Of a stretch of 53,774 nucleotides of DNA, positions 53,517 through 53,774 are shown piece by piece. The number at the start of each line of letters is the position of its first letter. Position 1 is the stretch's first letter. Source of the DNA: Fragilaria crotonensis (Eukaryota; Bacillariophyta; Fragilariophyceae; Fragilariales; Fragilariaceae); contig JAKSYS010000426.1 of assembly GCA_022925895.1 (NCBI GenBank), forward strand, positions 1 through 53,774, read 5' to 3'. Both the position numbers and the translations under genes were made by a program. The notes beneath the pieces are model-generated. The model did not search any database, had not been told where the DNA came from, and worked only from the letters and a program-made list of their open reading frames with translations.

Positions 53517-53774
53517 GGAGTAGGCTCGCCTGTTGAAGTGCGTACTTGGCAGTTTGCCAACCTACAACTTCTAAGTCTGCTCCCAGTGGGATTAGGAAAA
53601 TGTCACTACTAGGCTCTATCTCTCAGTCCTTGGAGAGAGGAAGAGTGCAAGAACCGGAGCCATTGCCTTAGTCTTGAGTTCGCAGGAACTAAGAGCTCGA
53701 GGCTTCAGCATTCATGTGATCGTCGCCAGTTTATGTTAACGTTATAAAATAAGCGACGACAGGCGCGATGAGAA
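53517..53774. other. Possible start of gypsy 3' LTR
   Basis: TGTTGAAGTGCGTACTTGG begins at 53531 just after the purine-rich tract and could be an LTR start (TG...). The other end lies outside the window and no second copy was found inside it, so this stays unproven. Confidence 0.3.

Noticed and set aside
53531-53774. LTR of the gypsy element
   Set aside because: Starts with TG after a purine tract, but the second end is outside the window and no partner copy is present.

Overview
This window looks like a nuclear chromosome segment of a diatom, probably a pennate one. Three things point that way. A nucleus-encoded trigger factor carries a signal peptide followed by an ASA-FTP plastid-import motif typical of algae with red secondary plastids. 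Introns are few and short (60-88 bp, GTAAGN...YAG). Intergenic DNA is littered with LTR retrotransposon, Harbinger, hAT and piggyBac debris. The genus cannot be named from the sequence alone.

The left part (about 1-26.8 kb) is gene-bearing. In order: an LRR membrane protein (+), a NOP53-like ribosome-biogenesis factor (-), an RPRD1/Rtt103-type CID protein (+), two paralogous small ABM-fold-like proteins (-), a dead hAT transposase (-), a presequence-bearing proline-rich/coiled-coil protein of unknown role (+), a KGKG-repeat acidic/basic protein (+), an Mpv17/PMP22 membrane protein (-), a codanin-1 homologue (+), an LRAT-domain protein (-), plastid trigger factor (+) and a short-chain dehydrogenase (-). 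The genes alternate strand as convergent and divergent pairs and do not form an obvious functional cluster.

The right part (about 26.8-53.8 kb) is a transposon nest. It holds a non-autonomous element with 8-bp target duplications, a two-gene Harbinger element, two copies of a tyrosine-recombinase retrotransposon (31370-38343 and 46385-53252), a second Harbinger, a piggyBac-like pseudogene, a Ty1/copia fragment and a Ty3/gypsy element. The second tyrosine-recombinase copy sits inside the gypsy integrase gene, which resumes on its far side. It is a complete unit of gag-like region, reverse transcriptase-RNase H and tyrosine recombinase, with split direct repeats (A1 ... B1-A2-B2) in place of LTRs. 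This is the most notable system in the window.

Five apparent one-base deletions interrupt four otherwise well-conserved host genes (NOP53, the presequence protein, codanin twice, trigger factor), all in short nucleotide runs. The two retrotransposon copies also differ more by small indels than by substitutions. I read both mainly as residual long-read consensus error, so frames broken by one base should not be taken as proof of pseudogenes.
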